From Acidobacteriota bacterium (lineage in GTDB: Bacteria; Acidobacteriota; UBA4820; DSQY01), in the NCBI GenBank assembly GCA_021814355.1, contig JAKAIJ010000161.1, positions 1 through 6,075 of the forward strand: a stretch of 6,075 nucleotides of DNA, in the 5' to 3' direction. Positions 5,712 to 6,075 of the stretch are shown here, piece after piece (position 1 is the stretch's first letter; each line of letters begins with the position of its first letter). Both the position numbers and the translations under genes were made by a program. The notes below the pieces were generated by a model. It had not been told where the DNA came from. It saw only the letters and a program-made list of their open reading frames with translations, and did no database searches.

Positions 5712-5740
5712 ACTATACCACGGCGGGGGCGGAATGTCCA
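5712..5740 (-). promoter_or_regulatory. Sigma70-type promoter of csp with extended -10
   Basis: On the minus strand TGGACA (5740-5735, 5 of 6 consensus) is separated by exactly 17 nt from TATAGT (5717-5712, 5 of 6). TGG directly before the -10 makes it an extended -10. The start of transcription would be near 5705. Confidence 0.65.
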
Positions 5741-5750
5741 ATCGGCGCCT

Positions 5751-5760
5751 GTGGTATCCT
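5751..5760 (+). promoter_or_regulatory. Possible extended -10 of the polyphosphate:AMP phosphotransferase promoter
   Basis: GTGGTATCCT contains TATCCT (4 of 6) preceded by TGG. No good -35 is found 17 or 18 nt upstream; that position overlaps the csp -35. The same GTGGTAT appears inverted at the csp -10. Transcription would start near 5767, about 26 nt before the ATG. Confidence 0.3.
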
Positions 5761-5792
5761 TTTTCGGTAGTCGGGACGAAGGAGGAGCGGCC

Positions 5793-6075
5793 ATGTTCGA
5801 GACGGCGGAGGTCGGGAACCGCGTCGAGAAGGCGGCGTACAAGCGTGAGGAGGCCAAGCTCCGCGAGCGGCTCCTGGAGGCCCAGAAGGCCCTGGCGGGC
5901 TCCAAGCTCGCCGTGGTGGTGCTGGTGGGCGGCGTGGAGGGAGCGGGAAAGACCCACATGGTGAACCAGATGCTCGAGTGGCTCGACGCCCGGGGCATCG
6001 AGACCCACGCCATGGGCGTCCCCAGCGACGAGGAGCGCGAGCGGCCGCCCATGTGGCGCTTCTGGCGCCTCCTGC
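5793..6075 (+). CDS. pap: Polyphosphate:AMP phosphotransferase (PPK2 family), N-terminal part, 3' end outside window
   Basis: Starts at ATG 5793 with AAGGAGG (5779-5785) 7 nt upstream, and runs off the window after 94 codons. The opening MFETAEVGNRVEKAAYKREE and the later PSDEERERPPMWRFWRLL closely resemble the first domain of two-domain PPK2-type Pap proteins, which are about 500 residues long. The family transfers phosphate from inorganic polyphosphate to AMP, making ADP in the cytoplasm and helping restore energy charge in stress. The Walker A loop is G47-VEGAGKT-T54. Family members I recall have a non-S/T residue after the lysine (GKGE type), while this one has the standard GKT; in two-domain members the two domains are not equally active, so this may matter. 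The Walker B region and second domain lie beyond the window, so domain count is inferred. It diverges from csp with 142 nt between the start codons. Confidence 0.88.
   Translation, partial: MFETAEVGNRVEKAAYKREEAKLRERLLEAQKALAGSKLAVVVLVGGVEGAGKTHMVNQMLEWLDARGIETHAMGVPSDEERERPPMWRFWRLL

Noticed and set aside
4991..5770. 259-codon plus-strand frame opposite csp and the small gene
   Set aside because: It is a shadow of two supported minus-strand genes and runs through a terminator and promoter.

Overview
This is a GC-rich bacterial window with seven protein-coding genes, two of them cut by the window ends. The strong Shine-Dalgarno sites, frequent GTG starts, a PilZ protein and a signal-peptide Sel1/TPR protein suggest a high-GC Gram-negative bacterium, perhaps a deltaproteobacterial or similar soil/sediment lineage. 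That placement is a guess, because no rRNA or other marker gene is present.

Layout, left to right. Positions 1-630 (+) hold the C-terminal part of a citrate lyase alpha chain, followed 8 nt later by a small PilZ-domain protein (639-1034, +). After a 148-nt convergent gap comes a large minus-strand gene for a secreted or periplasmic Sel1/TPR-repeat protein (1183-3012), with a plausible promoter at 3065-3093. Positions 3094-3756 hold no convincing gene but carry several inverted repeats and a motif repeated three times; this is the least explained part of the window. Next is an L-2-hydroxyglutarate oxidase-like FAD enzyme (3757-4881, minus, GTG start). Then come a small charged protein (5084-5329, minus) and a cold-shock protein (5444-5650, minus), separated by a textbook intrinsic terminator. 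Diverging from the cold-shock gene is the start of a polyphosphate:AMP phosphotransferase gene (5793 to the end, +).

Working relations. citF and the PilZ gene are probably co-transcribed, though nothing links their functions. The cold-shock and polyphosphate genes share a short divergent promoter region whose two extended -10 elements form an inverted repeat, which raises the possibility of linked control under stress. The terminator after csp implies that the charged small protein is made by read-through or from its own promoter.

I found no mobile element, CRISPR array, tRNA, rRNA or obvious defence or biosynthetic system. The genes are mostly ordinary metabolic or housekeeping families. 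The items that most merit checking are the structured non-coding stretch at about 3245-3630 and the csp/polyphosphate divergent control region.
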